64,000 nucleotides of DNA from Neostapfia colusana (lineage: Eukaryota; Streptophyta; Magnoliopsida; Poales; Poaceae). Made by a program: the position numbers and the translations under genes. Positions 45,723-56,150 of this stretch are shown here, piece after piece. The first letter of the stretch is position 1, and each line of letters starts with the position of its first letter. The stretch spans positions 96,894,780 through 96,958,779 of the forward strand of contig JASWHV010000009.1 in NCBI GenBank assembly GCA_030760725.1. The letters are read 5' to 3'. The notes below the pieces were generated by a model. That model was not told the origin of the DNA, made no database searches, and was given only the letters and a program-made list of their open reading frames with translations.

Positions 45723-46148
45723 TCACTTCAAAACATCCCACACTTTTCCGAGATCAACCGATACTCCTCCCTCGGAGATGATGTGGCCTAGGAACGATAT
45801 CTCCTTTAGCCAAAATTGACACTTGCTGAACTTAGCATACAATTGATGCTCTCGCAGTTTCTGCAACGTAAATCTCAAGTGTTCTTCATGTTCTTCCTCG
45901 CTTTTCGAATACACCATGATGTCGTCGATGGAAACCACGACGAACTTGTCCAAGTACTCCATGAAGACCTTATTCGTGAGGTACATAAAGTATGTGGGTG
46001 TATTCGTTAACCCAAAAGACAAAACGGTATATTCATACGAACCATACCATGTTCGAAATGCAGTCTTGGGTATGTCGGAGGGCTTAATCTTCAGCTGGAA
46101 GTATCCCGGCCGAAGATCAATCTTGGAGAAAATTCGGGCACCTTTCAT
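45723..46148 (-). pseudogene. Reverse transcriptase palm of element E
   Basis: FSKIDLRPGYFQL, LSFGLTNTPTYFM and the catalytic box S-I-D-D (both Asp kept; the usual preceding aromatic is Ser), then LYAKFSKCQFWLKEISFLGHI. Stop at about 45721. Confidence 0.86.
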
Positions 46149-46215
46149 TTGATCGAACAGTCCTCTATATGGTGCAGAGGTACTTATTCTTGATTGTCAC
46201 CTCGTTGAGAGACCT

Positions 46216-46698
46216 TTAGTCCACACACATCCTTTGGGTCCCATCTTTCTTGTCCACGAAGAGCACGGGGGCTCCCCACAGTGACGAGCTTGTGCGTATA
46301 AAACCCTTATCTAGCTGCTCCTGAATTTGTTTCTTGAGGTCCACTAATTCATTAGCAGGCATCCTATATGGCCTCTTTGCTATAGGTGCAGTTCCGGGTA
46401 CTAAATCAATGGCAAATTCAATGTCCCAGTCAGGTGGCATACCTGGAAGTTCTTCCGGGAACACATCTGAATATTCTTGAACTACCGGAATGCTTTCAAA
46501 TGTTGCTTCTTCGATGTGGTTCAGCACTGCTTTCTCTGTTGTAGGTTGGGCTGCCTTGAACTCAATACAAGTACCGTGCTCACTCGTCAACTGCACGATA
46601 CTCTGAGCACATTGAATCATTCTGTTATGCTTGCTTAACCAGTCCATTCCAAGTATTATATCAATCCCCTTGGGAATCCAAGATGATAAGGTTGGCAA
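46216..46698 (-). pseudogene. Protease-RT linker and RT fingers of element E; protease active site absent
   Basis: Homology begins at PKGIDIILGMDWLSKH, the end of the protease region, and continues through EYSDVFPEELPGMPP, GTAPIAKRPYRMP and FVDKKDGTQRMCVD. A frameshift near 46200 separates it from 45723-46148. Upstream of 46698 there is no D-S/T-G motif, so the protease active site and gag are gone. Confidence 0.85.
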
Positions 46699-47012
46699 GA
46701 AAGTCTACCCCCCTTATTTTAAGGCTTACTTTCAGACATACTATATTTATAGGAGCTAGAATTCAGATTTGAGAGAAACGATTTCCCAACTATATGCATC
46801 AAGGTGTATGAACTAAGCAACTTCTTTTATTAATATTAGCCTATATAAGGATGAGAATAAATGCCGAAGCACATCACATCTCTCTACTATGTGTGAATGT
46901 GGATTAGCCGAAGCGTCCCACAACTCACTTCCAAGCACACAAACACAAGCAATCATCATAAAAGTTCAGCATACCACTCTTTATTCAAGCTACTGCAGTA
47001 TAAGCGTTCTGA
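46699..47012. other. Junction stretch in E between pol remnant and the gag-replacing frame
   Basis: About 0.3 kb of AT-rich sequence with no recognisable coding; the boundary of pol homology is abrupt at about 46700. Confidence 0.5.
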
Positions 47013-48017
47013 TTACAACTTTTTCAATGGGGAACCTAAACTTAATCGTGAGATCCGGTGCTGTTCTCGCCGTGTGACGGTGGTGGTCCATACATGGGCG
47101 CACGCCATGGTGAGTTGGCAGTCCATGTAGGGATAGATGACGCTGGTGCTCCATTTGCTCCTGTGTTGGCACGAGTCTCCTCTTGTTTTTTCTAGCAAGT
47201 ACAGCTTCTTGCGGAGGTAACGGATCTCTTCTTGTGCACTTACATAGCGGTTTCCTAACTCCATGAGAAACCTCTGAGATTTGTCAGCAGCTTGTGGGTT
47301 GGAAAGAGCTCCTCCATGGGGTCCAATGATCTCCCTTGTACCACTCTTCCGATACGGGTGCAGCTCAAAAGTAGTGTTCTCAAGCTGCTCACGGAAGGCG
47401 TAGCACAGTCCGGTGAGTGCATCTCATGCGGCATCATCGATAGCTTCTGCCCTTGTAGCTCTCCATTTGGGTGTGAAGTGTCGTGTGACAACCCTACCGT
47501 TAGATAGGATGGTTACTTCAGCCTTCCACTCTTCATGTCCGAGACGAGTGACTTTCTTGAGAAGATATTTCGGGTGTAGGCTGCAGCAATCCAGAAATTC
47601 TTTGAGCTCCTTGGATATGTGTCCTCCTTCCATTCCGTCGGACCAGAATTCTAAAACTGAACGGTTGGCCCGTTCATCACCTTCATTATTGGTCTCAGAA
47701 AGAGGTGGCTCCTCGTCAGATTCATCTCCTCCCGACATAGCTTCATGAGGCTCCACGGGGTGTAATCCCGCGTGAAACTCCTCCTGGGGTGCGTACCAAT
47801 GTTGTTCTTGTGGATCATCCTCCATGTCATCTTCGAATGGTTCCACCTCTTCCGGGTCCTCTTCCTCATACATAGAGCTATTGACTTCATCTTCATCATG
47901 AGGTTTCATCGTCACCTCCTCCCAATATGGTCCATCGGACACCTCAATGGGGTTAAGTGCACTCCCACGTGGTGGTGGATGAGTCCGTATGCGTGCTGTG
48001 CTCCTAATCACCGGCAT
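47013..48017 (-). pseudogene. Gag-replacing ORF of element E, unknown function, one in-frame stop
   Basis: From the ATG at 48017 the frame is open to a TGA at about 47421-47423, and the same frame continues to about 47013, about 335 codons. Residues 20-110 are very acidic (EEEDPEEVEPFEDDMEDD). A compact domain follows: EEWKAEVTILSNGR, TPKWRATRAEAIDDAA, then beyond the stop LTGLCYAFREQLE and FELHPYRKSG. A short charged helix (EEIRYLRKKLYLLEKT) suggests coiled coil. There is no capsid or zinc-knuckle motif. It lies between PBS and pol, where gag should be. The stop is a G-to-A change in what is probably a Trp codon. The compact domain resembles part of 55206-56150; its function is unknown. Confidence 0.65.
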
Positions 48018-48284
48018 CAATAATTAAGACATGAGAAACTTTAGAGAAGAAGGAAATACTCCAAACTTCAGAAGCTATGAAGGAAGAAAGCAAAAGTGTT
48101 GCTGTCCAAAAGAAGAGAAAAAGAGGAGCTGAAAATAGCACTTTGTGGTGGCTGAATTGGCAAGTAAAGTGCAGCAGCAAGCAATTTTCGAAAATAGCAG
48201 TTTAGAGGGGTGTTCCTCTGTGTTTTATAGTGTCCATTCTACATAGGCTTGCATCCTACGGTAAACGTGGCCCTGATACCAATT
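48018..48284 (-). other. Short leader and primer binding site of element E
   Basis: The PBS is at 48271-48281 (TGGTATCAGGG on the minus strand), three bases from the LTR. The leader is only about 250 bases, unlike the 1.5-1.9 kb of A, B and F, and shows no clear donor/acceptor pair. Confidence 0.7.
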
Positions 48285-48653
48285 TGTGACACCCGGTTCC
48301 GAAAATAGAACCAAGTGAATGCATATGTGTGCCCGGGATATTCATCACACATACACATGTAATCCACAAACTGAATTCAGAACATAACCATGAATAAATA
48401 GTGTTTAAGTACTTTATTACAATGAGTCAATGTCTCACTCATGAATATCTAACTTATTCTTGCAGCGGAAGACTCTAAACAACAGCGGAAATTGGCTAAG
48501 ACAGCAGGCTCCAACTTAAACTCCACAGGCATGTTGACGGTAGTGCGCATGCCTAGTGCTCCACGTGTTCCTCGAAATATTCTTCTCCTGTAGCTGATGT
48601 ATATGTGGTAATGCAAGGGTGAGTACATGTCGTATTCAGCAAGTGTGGGAAAA
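48285..48653 (-). repeat. Right (5') LTR of E, first piece
   Basis: Matches 40655-41026 closely; cut at ...GTGGGAAAA by the insertion of F. Its last five bases (gaaaa) are the F target duplication. Confidence 0.9.
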
Positions 48654-51600
48654 TGACACGACCCCATCGGTCTTGTCGAGCCAGGATCACGCTGAGGGGT
48701 GCTGCGTTGCACAGCACCGAATAACACACATCAAAGGTACAAAGCGGAAGCAAAGTTTTATTACATAAACAGGTTTATGAACATTTTTACAACAAAATAG
48801 GTTCAGTCTACACTCATGGGCGTAGACTACGCATCAAGTTCATGTTCAGCCCATGAACGTGTCCTTGCTAGCACGCACGTACACTAACACGGCGGCGTGC
48901 ACGACTCCCACTCGACGGGGTTCCCCTCCTGGGGTTCCGTCTCCTCCTCGGGAGTCCCTTCCTCATAGAACCCTGCAAAAGCTTCAAACACAAGCAGTGA
49001 GCACGAAGGCTCAGCAAGACTGACCCGTCTCTCCTATACATGGAACTTCTACATGATGGATGATAGGTTACATGAGGTAAAACAAGTTGCAAAGGACTCG
49101 CCTAATTAGTGGAACCTTACTTTCAAGTTTTAGCAACAGGTTGTGGAGACTTTACGCTAAGGAACATGAGAGAGCCGCAATCAAACAAGAAACGCATTTC
49201 TCTCATGTACTTTGCCCAAAGTGGAAAAGAACTTTAGTTAGCTCTAAACTACAACAACTCATTAACAATCAAGGTCCATCTTTCAATCAGCAACATTTTA
49301 ACATGTAACTAGCCTATTCTTTCTACGTCATGATATAGTGAACACGTGGTACTCACTGACCGCGAGGGACGGTGATTATAATCGATTTACACCTGCAGGG
49401 TTACCCGAATAACCCGTCACGTACGCCCGTACTCGATGTTGTCTACAACAACCATCACGGACGTCGTACGTCACTACCTTTCACCCATCAGCCAAATGTT
49501 GAACCGGTCCAATCGTCCCGAGCAAGAGGTCTCTGAATGCGCATCTCAGTGCCGCCAGCCGATTTACACCTCGAGCTCTCAACCTACCCTCTGAACGACC
49601 AGCTATGCCTCAACACCCAGCTACCGGAGTTACATCGGTTTCCCGGTTCCATATAGCCGGTAGGTCTTTGGTACTGTTCTAGCTTGTTCAACAGGCCCAC
49701 ACACGGCTCGGTCCTCAATCGACACAAGCGGAGCTATAGCACCCAGACCCCAAAGTCCTGCTGCCCTTACTCTCCACTCGGTCTCATTTTTCTCTCTATG
49801 TGTATCATGTGCTATCTCTACCCGAGTCGAGTGCCTCTAGCCTATCCTCGCGAGTAGTTCCAACTACTCGACTTGTACCGAATCCTACACTAACTTAGCA
49901 TTGCATTAGCTAACGGGGTTTTGAATCCCAATCCCAACCCAAGGTTTTCTTGGCAATGCATTTGGGTTTTCAAACAATACTCTAATGCATGAAGAAATGA
50001 TACTCAAAGTAAGTTCTCAAAACAATAAAATTTATAAAAAGGTTAATGCAAACCGGAGCTTGCCTTGCTGCTCTTGGTCGTAGGCTAGCTGCTCTTCCGG
50101 AGTAACAAAGTCCAAGACTTCGGGTTCCTTCTCGACCTTAGCGACTACATGAGATAACAAGTACATATATTAATTTAAATGCATTTGATTGAAATTTAAA
50201 CTTGTGAAGTTTATAAGTCTCACTAGGCAGACCCAATGACTCTGAAATTTTTACTGTGGTTTGGTTACAACCTAAGCAGAGAATTGGCCAAGTTTTAGTT
50301 GCAGCAAAGCTCATTTGAGCTCTCCACAAATAATTATGTACTTGACCTTAATTGGAGCTCTTAGGGTGTTCTAGGGAGTTTCATGGATCAAGCCATGCCT
50401 TTCTGAAAACTAGATTTTCATACGGTTCTAATGGAGTTGGTCTCACTTAATTTGAAGGTTCTAGCTAAAGATATGAGCTAAACAATTTCAGAGAAATTCT
50501 GAAAATGTTTCTGGACATTTTCTATTTTCTCTGGAACAGTTTCATTAATCACACCATTAGGTGGATCAAATGAGCTCAAATGGATCTGAACTTTTATGGT
50601 AGTTCAGTGATAATTTGTTGAACATCCCAGCAAAATTTCAGAATTTTCCTCCAAAGGATTCTCTAGTTAAAATTCTAAACATTTTAAAATTTGAATAATT
50701 AATTCTGGCAAAATAAGGATTTTCATGAAGTGAAACTTGATTTCTGGAAATTACTCAGAGAGCTGAATCCAATAAAATTTGGTTCACTCGATTTGGAGTT
50801 TCCTAGCAAAAGTTATGAGAATTTGAAGTTTGAATGAAATCTGAAAATTGGGGAAATGTTTAAATCTGCCGGTGGGACCACGGTTACACATGTTGGGCGC
50901 TGAGGCGATGGCACACCGGGGTCCACGGAATTTTTGTGTGCCAGCACACCGGATCCGAGCCGCAGACTGATCCCAGATTTAAAATCCGAGCCGCTGACAC
51001 GTGGGCCACCCGGCTTCTTCTACCTCCCGGCGCCCCCTTGCGCGCGCGCCGCCTCCCTTCGCCGGAGCAGAACCGCAGCTCGCCGGATTGCCACTGCCAG
51101 CCACCGCACGGTCTGAAACTCGCCGCCAGGGGGTTATCGACGTCGTGGGACACGTCTGTGGGATTAGTGTGAGCTGTCGGTGACCGGAATTACCCCGGCA
51201 ACGTGCGGCGGCCTCGGTTGAGGTTCGGCGCCGTCGGCCGTGGGTTCTAACCCGCCAAGACCTTGAACAAACAGCTCTACAGCACCAGCACACCTCTAGG
51301 AAGCTCGACAAAGCCTCAAAGGTGTTCAAAAATGGCGGCAAGTTGGTCGGCACCGTGTGACCGATCGTGCCCGCCATGAACACCTTTGATCGAGCTCAAA
51401 ATTCGTCACTCCTAGCCGGTTTCATGCAATGGATGCTAAAAGGAAAATGATCGCCGGCTAGTCCAGCGTCTATGTGCAAGATTTGATAACCTAAGAAGGA
51501 TCAGAGAGCGGAAATTCGAAGAAACCATACCGAAGCTCGGTTTGTGGTTTCCGGAGCAAAATCTGGAAATTCGCGGTGGATGCTTCACTGTTTGCTTCAA

Positions 51601-52722
51601 GAATTGGAGGAGAGCAGCACGGTGGCCGCGTGCTTCCATTGCCGCTCTTTCTGGCCCGTGAAAGCCCCTGTGGAACGCTGTCCACAAGTGCCCGACCTTC
51701 GGCTGAGGTTAGGTCGCCACTGTGGCGATCGTTCTCGGGCAAGGGAGGCCGGCGCTCGGGGTTTTTGGCGTCGAGGAAGTGGAGGCTGACCTCAGGGTGC
51801 TGCCTAGCCGCTCAGGGGAGGAGAGGGTGCGATGTTTTTGCGGTTTCTTGATTGAACAGAGAGGTGGAAGGCAGAGGAGCTCGGTGTTTGCATGGGAGAA
51901 GAAAGCGAGCGATGGTCGCTTCGGTGGAGCGCGTGGAGTGCATTAAGAAGACCCCAGAACCGACCCTAGGCTCGCGCGTGGAGGCATGAAGCAGCTGGTG
52001 GCGCCGGCTCCCCTCGGTGGCGCACGAGCAGCCTTCGGTGGCGTTGAACAGACAGAGGCAAAGTCCACTGCTTCGGGTGCAAGTTTTGAGCAGCCACTCT
52101 ATGACAGGTGGGTCCCCCTCCATTTTAACCTCTGAGATTAACTCCCTCTTACTGTTGTAAACAGTAATCCCCACAATACCCATGGTGATTTGAATTATCT
52201 ACCCCTGAGCCATTTGGATGGGTTAGAATTCAAATTGGGTTTTGTTTGTCTAAATTTCAGCACATGTTCAGTTTGAAATTCAAATAAGGTTTGAATTTGC
52301 TAAACTTAGCTCATGAAAAGATCAACTCAAAATGGAGTGAAAATTGGTGTTGAGCTCATAAAAAATTGCTGAGTAAGAATATGCCTCCCACTTTTGAATT
52401 CATGGGATGAAAACAGTTTGAATTTAAGTTTGAGTTCAAACCACCCTCTTCCTAGCTATACCCAAAAAGGTTTCAAAAAGGTTTTGAATTTGGGTGAAAC
52501 TTGGAATGGACATTCCTAGCAAGGTGTAGGAGTTTTCCAAATGTCCAGCCCCTATATGATGTATCTGGGAAATGCCACTTTTGCATTTTGTGAGTTTATT
52601 CTCTAAAGAGCGTGTTGATGGTGGTTACTTGCTCTTCAAATGTGTTCATCAACTTTCTTCAAATGAGGTGTGTGTGTGGTGATGAACACTTTAAATATGT
52701 GTCAAAAACTGAGGCCTTTACA
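48654..52722 (-). repeat. Left (3') LTR of element F
   Basis: On the plus strand it begins TGACACGACCCC and ends GGCCTTTACA before the PPT. Conserved module at about 48990-50070 with the hairpin at 49851-49870; GC-rich island at about 50870-52130. The island holds several 60-130-codon open frames on both strands that show no protein signature and are disregarded. Confidence 0.92.
49851..49870. repeat. Conserved LTR hairpin, left LTR of F
   Basis: A perfect inverted repeat: CGAGTAGTT, two-base loop, AACTACTCG; 1197 bases from the LTR end. Confidence 0.78.
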
Positions 52723-52740
52723 ATCCTCCCCCCTTAAAAG
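52723..52740 (-). other. Polypurine tract of element F
   Basis: Minus strand: CTTTTAAGGGGGGAGGAT directly before the LTR start TGTAAAGG; nearly identical to the PPT of A. Confidence 0.85.
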
Positions 52741-52791
52741 AATCTCGTCCCAAGAATATAAGGTGAAAATGAGATAGAGGACGGTGGAAAA

Positions 52792-53790
52792 TTACCGCGT
52801 ATGCGACGTGAAAAAGTCGGGGTAGTTAGCGCGAAGAAATCCTTCGCTCTCCCATGTCGCTTCGTCCACGGAGTGATTACTCCACAGAACTTTGTAGAAC
52901 CACAACGTACGGTTGCGTGTGGTTCGGGCCTTTTCGTCAATGATCTGAACCGGTTCCTCCCGATACGTGAGATCTGGTTTCAGTTCTTCTATGTCCTCCA
53001 GCTGGATGGTAGTTGATAGCTTAAGACACTTCCTCAGTTGGGAGATGTGATAGACGTCGTGTACACCGTAAAATGCTTCTGATAAAGTCAGCCGGTATGC
53101 TACCGATCCATGTCTTTCTGTAATCTGAAATGGACCGATGAATCGGGGTGCCAACTTTCCTCTCACCCCGAATCTGTTCACACCCTTCATTGGAGACACA
53201 CGCAGGTATATGTGATCCCCGACTTCAAATTGTAATGGGCGTCTCCTCCGGTCCGCATACTGTTTCTGTTGGGATTGGGCGGCTTTTAGGTTCGCCTGAA
53301 TCAGCCGAACCTTTTCCTCCGTGTTGTTGACAATGTCAATCCCGAAGGTGACCCTTTCGCCAGACTCACACTAATTCAGTGGTGTGCGGCATTTCCTCCC
53401 GTATAGCGCCTCGTAAGGCGCCATCTTGATGCTGGCTTGGTACCCATTGTTGTACGAGAACTCGGCTAACGGCAAGTGATCATCCCAGTTCTTGCCGTGG
53501 TTGATAGCACAAGCTCGTAGCATATCTTCTAGAATTTGGTTTACCCGCTCGGTTTGTCCATCCGTCTGCGGGTGGTATGCTGAACTACGGATTAGCTTCG
53601 TCTCCAACGCAGCGTGTAGCTGCTCCCAGAAACGGGACACAAATAAAGTGCCCCGATCCGATATAATGGTACGGGGTACGCCGTACAAGCATAGTATCCG
53701 TGAGATGTACAGTTCAGCATACTTCTCGGCGTTGTAGTTGGTGTTGACCGGGATGAAATGGGCAACCTTGGTGAGCCGGTCGACGATCAA
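52792..53790 (-). pseudogene. Integrase C-terminal half and chromodomain of element F
   Basis: One frame with a stop at 53368-53370. It begins IVDRLTKVAHFIPV in the integrase core, keeps D in ISDRGTLF and E in QTDGQTERVNQ, then the GPF-type fold (LAPRFIGPFQI, VYHISQLRKCL) and a chromodomain (QIIDEK ... FYKVLW ... EATWES) ending FTSHTR. The stop replaces what looks like a Trp codon. Confidence 0.88.
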
Positions 53791-54357
53791 TCACACAGAA
53801 TCATGTTTCTGAAAAGTGGTGGGCAAACCGACGATGAAGTCCATGCTCACGTCCTCCCACTTCCAGGCAGGATCGCCCAGTGGTTGTAACAGTCCCGGTT
53901 TTCGCATATGATCTGCCTTCACCCTTCGACATGTATCACATTCGGACACATACTTCGCGATCTCCCGCTTCATTCGTGTCCACCAAAAATTGCTTTGGAG
54001 TTCTTGATACATTTTGTTGCTGCGAGGGTGAATAGTCAACTTTGACAAGTGAGCCTCATCAAAGATCTTCTTCCGTAACTCCGGGTTACGGGGTACGACG
54101 ATCCGGTCCTTGAACCATAGGACGCTGTCTCCGTCTTTCCGGAAGCATTTCAACTCCCCATTGTCTACACGTCTCCGCAAATGCGACATGCCCTTGTCAT
54201 GTTTCTGAGTTGCCACTATATCTTCACGGATGGTGGGGATCAAAGCTAAGTTGTAGAGAGCTCCATGTGGAATCACATGCAGTGGTGGTTCGCTCTCTTC
54301 CAATGGTGTGATGGTCAGATTGTTGACGTGTGACTTGCGACTCAGCGCATCCGCCAA
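53791..54357 (-). pseudogene. RNase H end and integrase N-terminus of element F
   Basis: ADALSRKSHVNNLTI (RNase H end), then HLSKLTIHPRS ... CDTCRRVKADH (integrase zinc region) and MDFIVGLP (first catalytic Asp). A TGA at 53791-53793 after HDSV interrupts the frame before IVDRLTK. Same frame as 52792-53790. Confidence 0.87.
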
Positions 54358-55108
54358 TACGTTTGCTTTGCTGGGGGTGATAATGGATCTCTATTTCGTA
54401 ATCCTTTATCAACTCTAACCATCTTCTCTGCCTCATGTTCAGCTCTTTCTGAGTGAATATGTACTTGAGGCTTTTGTGGTCGGTATATAAATGTACGAGG
54501 TTACCGAGTAGGTAGTGCCTCCACATTTTAAGTGCAAGTACCACGGCAGTGAGCTCCAAGTCGTGAGTTGGATAATTCTGCTCATGGTTTCTGAGCTGTC
54601 GTGATCCATACGCGACCACTCTTCGGTCTTGCATCAGCACACATCCGAGCCCAATGCCGGATGCATTGCAGTACACATCGAACGGTTTGGTTGTGTCTGG
54701 CTGCGCCAAAACCGGTGCTGATGTCAGGTGCTTGACTAAAGCCTTTAATGCTGCTTCACATGATGGACTCCAAACATATTTGGTAGCCTTCTTCAGCAGC
54801 TCCGTCATAGGCTTGGCAATCTTCGAGAAGTTCAGAATGAACCTCCGATAATATCCCGCGAGTCCGAGGAAACTCCGTACCTCGTGAACAGTTCTCGGGG
54901 ATTTCCAATTCAGCACTTGTGTGATTTTACTCGGGTCTACAGCGATGCCCTCCTCTGAGATGATATGCCCGAGAAAAGGCACTTGCGATATCCAGAACTC
55001 GCACTTGCTGAAATTTGCATATAGCTTGTGATCCCGCAGCCGTTGCAAGACTATACGCAGATGCCTCTTGTGATCTTCCTCCGACTTGGAATATACCAGT
55101 ATGTCGTC
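54358..55108 (-). pseudogene. RT C-terminal half and RNase H of element F, starting at the catalytic Asp pair
   Basis: pol homology starts abruptly at 55108 with D-D-I-L-V-Y-S-K, so the fingers and most of the palm are absent. It continues LYANFSKCEFWISQVPFLGHII, LAGYYRRFILNFS, PFDVYCNASGIGLGC (an RNase H Asp is Asn), LYTDHKSLKYIF and IKDYEIEIHYHP. A frameshift near 54370 separates it from 53791-54357. Confidence 0.88.
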
Positions 55109-55205
55109 ACTACATATACATACGCTACTTCCTACACGACATGTCATAGGTTACAAAAGTTTGGGTTACCCTACTCTGGTTGCCCTACTTGACAACGGTA
55201 ACCTC
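55109..55205. other. Recombination junction in F
   Basis: 97 bases between the stop of the non-gag frame and the first RT codon. No coding is recognised; it contains a short block of TACATATACATACG. Confidence 0.55.
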
Positions 55206-56150
55206 CTACTCAGAGTAGAACTCAACCTTCTGTGGGCCGTCCTCCTCTGGTATCTCTGCTGGTGGCTCTGGATCTACAACCTCCTCTCCCATCTCAGGTT
55301 CTCCCATTGCCGGAAGACCCAAGACCATCGGTATGCCTAATACCGGAGGTACGAGGTCCTGCAACGCGTGCACCTCGTCCATGGCCTGGTTGTAGTCCTC
55401 TTCCCAGCCTTGCCCCTCCTCAATAGCGTCGTCCCGCTCTTGAGTAAGGACCTCGTTTTGCTTGGTAAGAGCTTGCACCTGTTCTTGCAACGCCGCGATG
55501 TCAACACGGCTTTTCTTCTTTGCCTTCTTCAGACGATGCAACTGATTATGCTGTTCGTTCAGTCGCTTAATCGTTGGAAGGAGCACATTGCGGAGTGCGC
55601 TGTGAGCACTCTCGAAATGGTCTCCATGGCTTGTGCTCTCCTTGAGCTTCGCAGCAATACAATCCTTGTTCTCAGCTTGGCTGTTCATCACGGCCTTTCC
55701 TGCTTTCGATTGGAGGCTGAGGTTCGCCTCCGTGGGGTTGTACCTTGGACAACCCGGATCGGTTGCCTCCATGTACCTCCCTTCCCACACATGATGAGCC
55801 CGTCCCTCCACCGGAATGAGCGCGTATGGAGTGCCCTCCATCGCTCTCACGTGTAGCTGGCAGAAACGTGACATGGTGTCACGGGCTGCCATTTGCCACA
55901 TTCCCTCTGGTTGTCTACCTCTCACCGTGACGGTGAACGGCGCCCAACCGGGTGGCGTAGGCCCTGCAGGAACTTCGACATGGATCGTCCATGCCTTGTT
56001 CCCCTCCTCGCCTTCTTCTTTGGCGAAGTACTGTGGCATCTCGCTGTACCCGAAATATTGAAGCATTTGCCTCAATGCTTCCGGATAGCCGCTGTGGTGA
56101 GAACAGAGGGACACCACCCAACCGTTATCTAATTGTTTATCCGCTGTCAT
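55206..56150 (-). CDS. Gag-replacing ORF of element F, unknown function, intact
   Basis: I choose the ATG at 56150, which directly follows an acceptor-like TTTCTACAG; an in-frame ATG four codons upstream (56162) is possible. About 314 residues, fully open. Residues 5-45: DNGWVVSLCSHHSGYPEALRQ and YFGYSEMPQYF. Residues 50-115: a likely beta-rich unit (WTIHVEVPAGP, FTVTVRGRQPEG) followed by a helix (ARDTMSRFCQLHVRAMEGTP) and YALIPVEGRAH. Residues about 185-250: Leu/Lys/Glu heptads (IKRLNEQHNQLHRLKKAKKK, LQEQVQALTKQNEVLTQE), a strong coiled coil. The last 50 are Pro/Glu-rich and acidic. No capsid, zinc knuckle or enzyme motif is seen. It sits where gag, protease and half of RT belong. I recall broadly similar hypothetical proteins from grass repeat DNA but cannot name a family. 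Confidence 0.72.
   Translation of the reverse strand: MTADKQLDNGWVVSLCSHHSGYPEALRQMLQYFGYSEMPQYFAKEEGEEGNKAWTIHVEVPAGPTPPGWAPFTVTVRGRQPEGMWQMAARDTMSRFCQLHVRAMEGTPYALIPVEGRAHHVWEGRYMEATDPGCPRYNPTEANLSLQSKAGKAVMNSQAENKDCIAAKLKESTSHGDHFESAHSALRNVLLPTIKRLNEQHNQLHRLKKAKKKSRVDIAALQEQVQALTKQNEVLTQERDDAIEEGQGWEEDYNQAMDEVHALQDLVPPVLGIPMVLGLPAMGEPEMGEEVVDPEPPAEIPEEDGPQKVEFYSE

Noticed and set aside
47424..48020. Taking the 198-codon frame as a complete gene
   Set aside because: The base at 48020 starts a TTG; the first ATG is 48017, and protein-like sequence continues in the same frame past the TGA to about 47013.
50884..51383. Open frames in the GC-rich island of the F LTR
   Set aside because: Both LTR copies have them in several frames with frameshifting differences and no conserved start; they look like composition effects.
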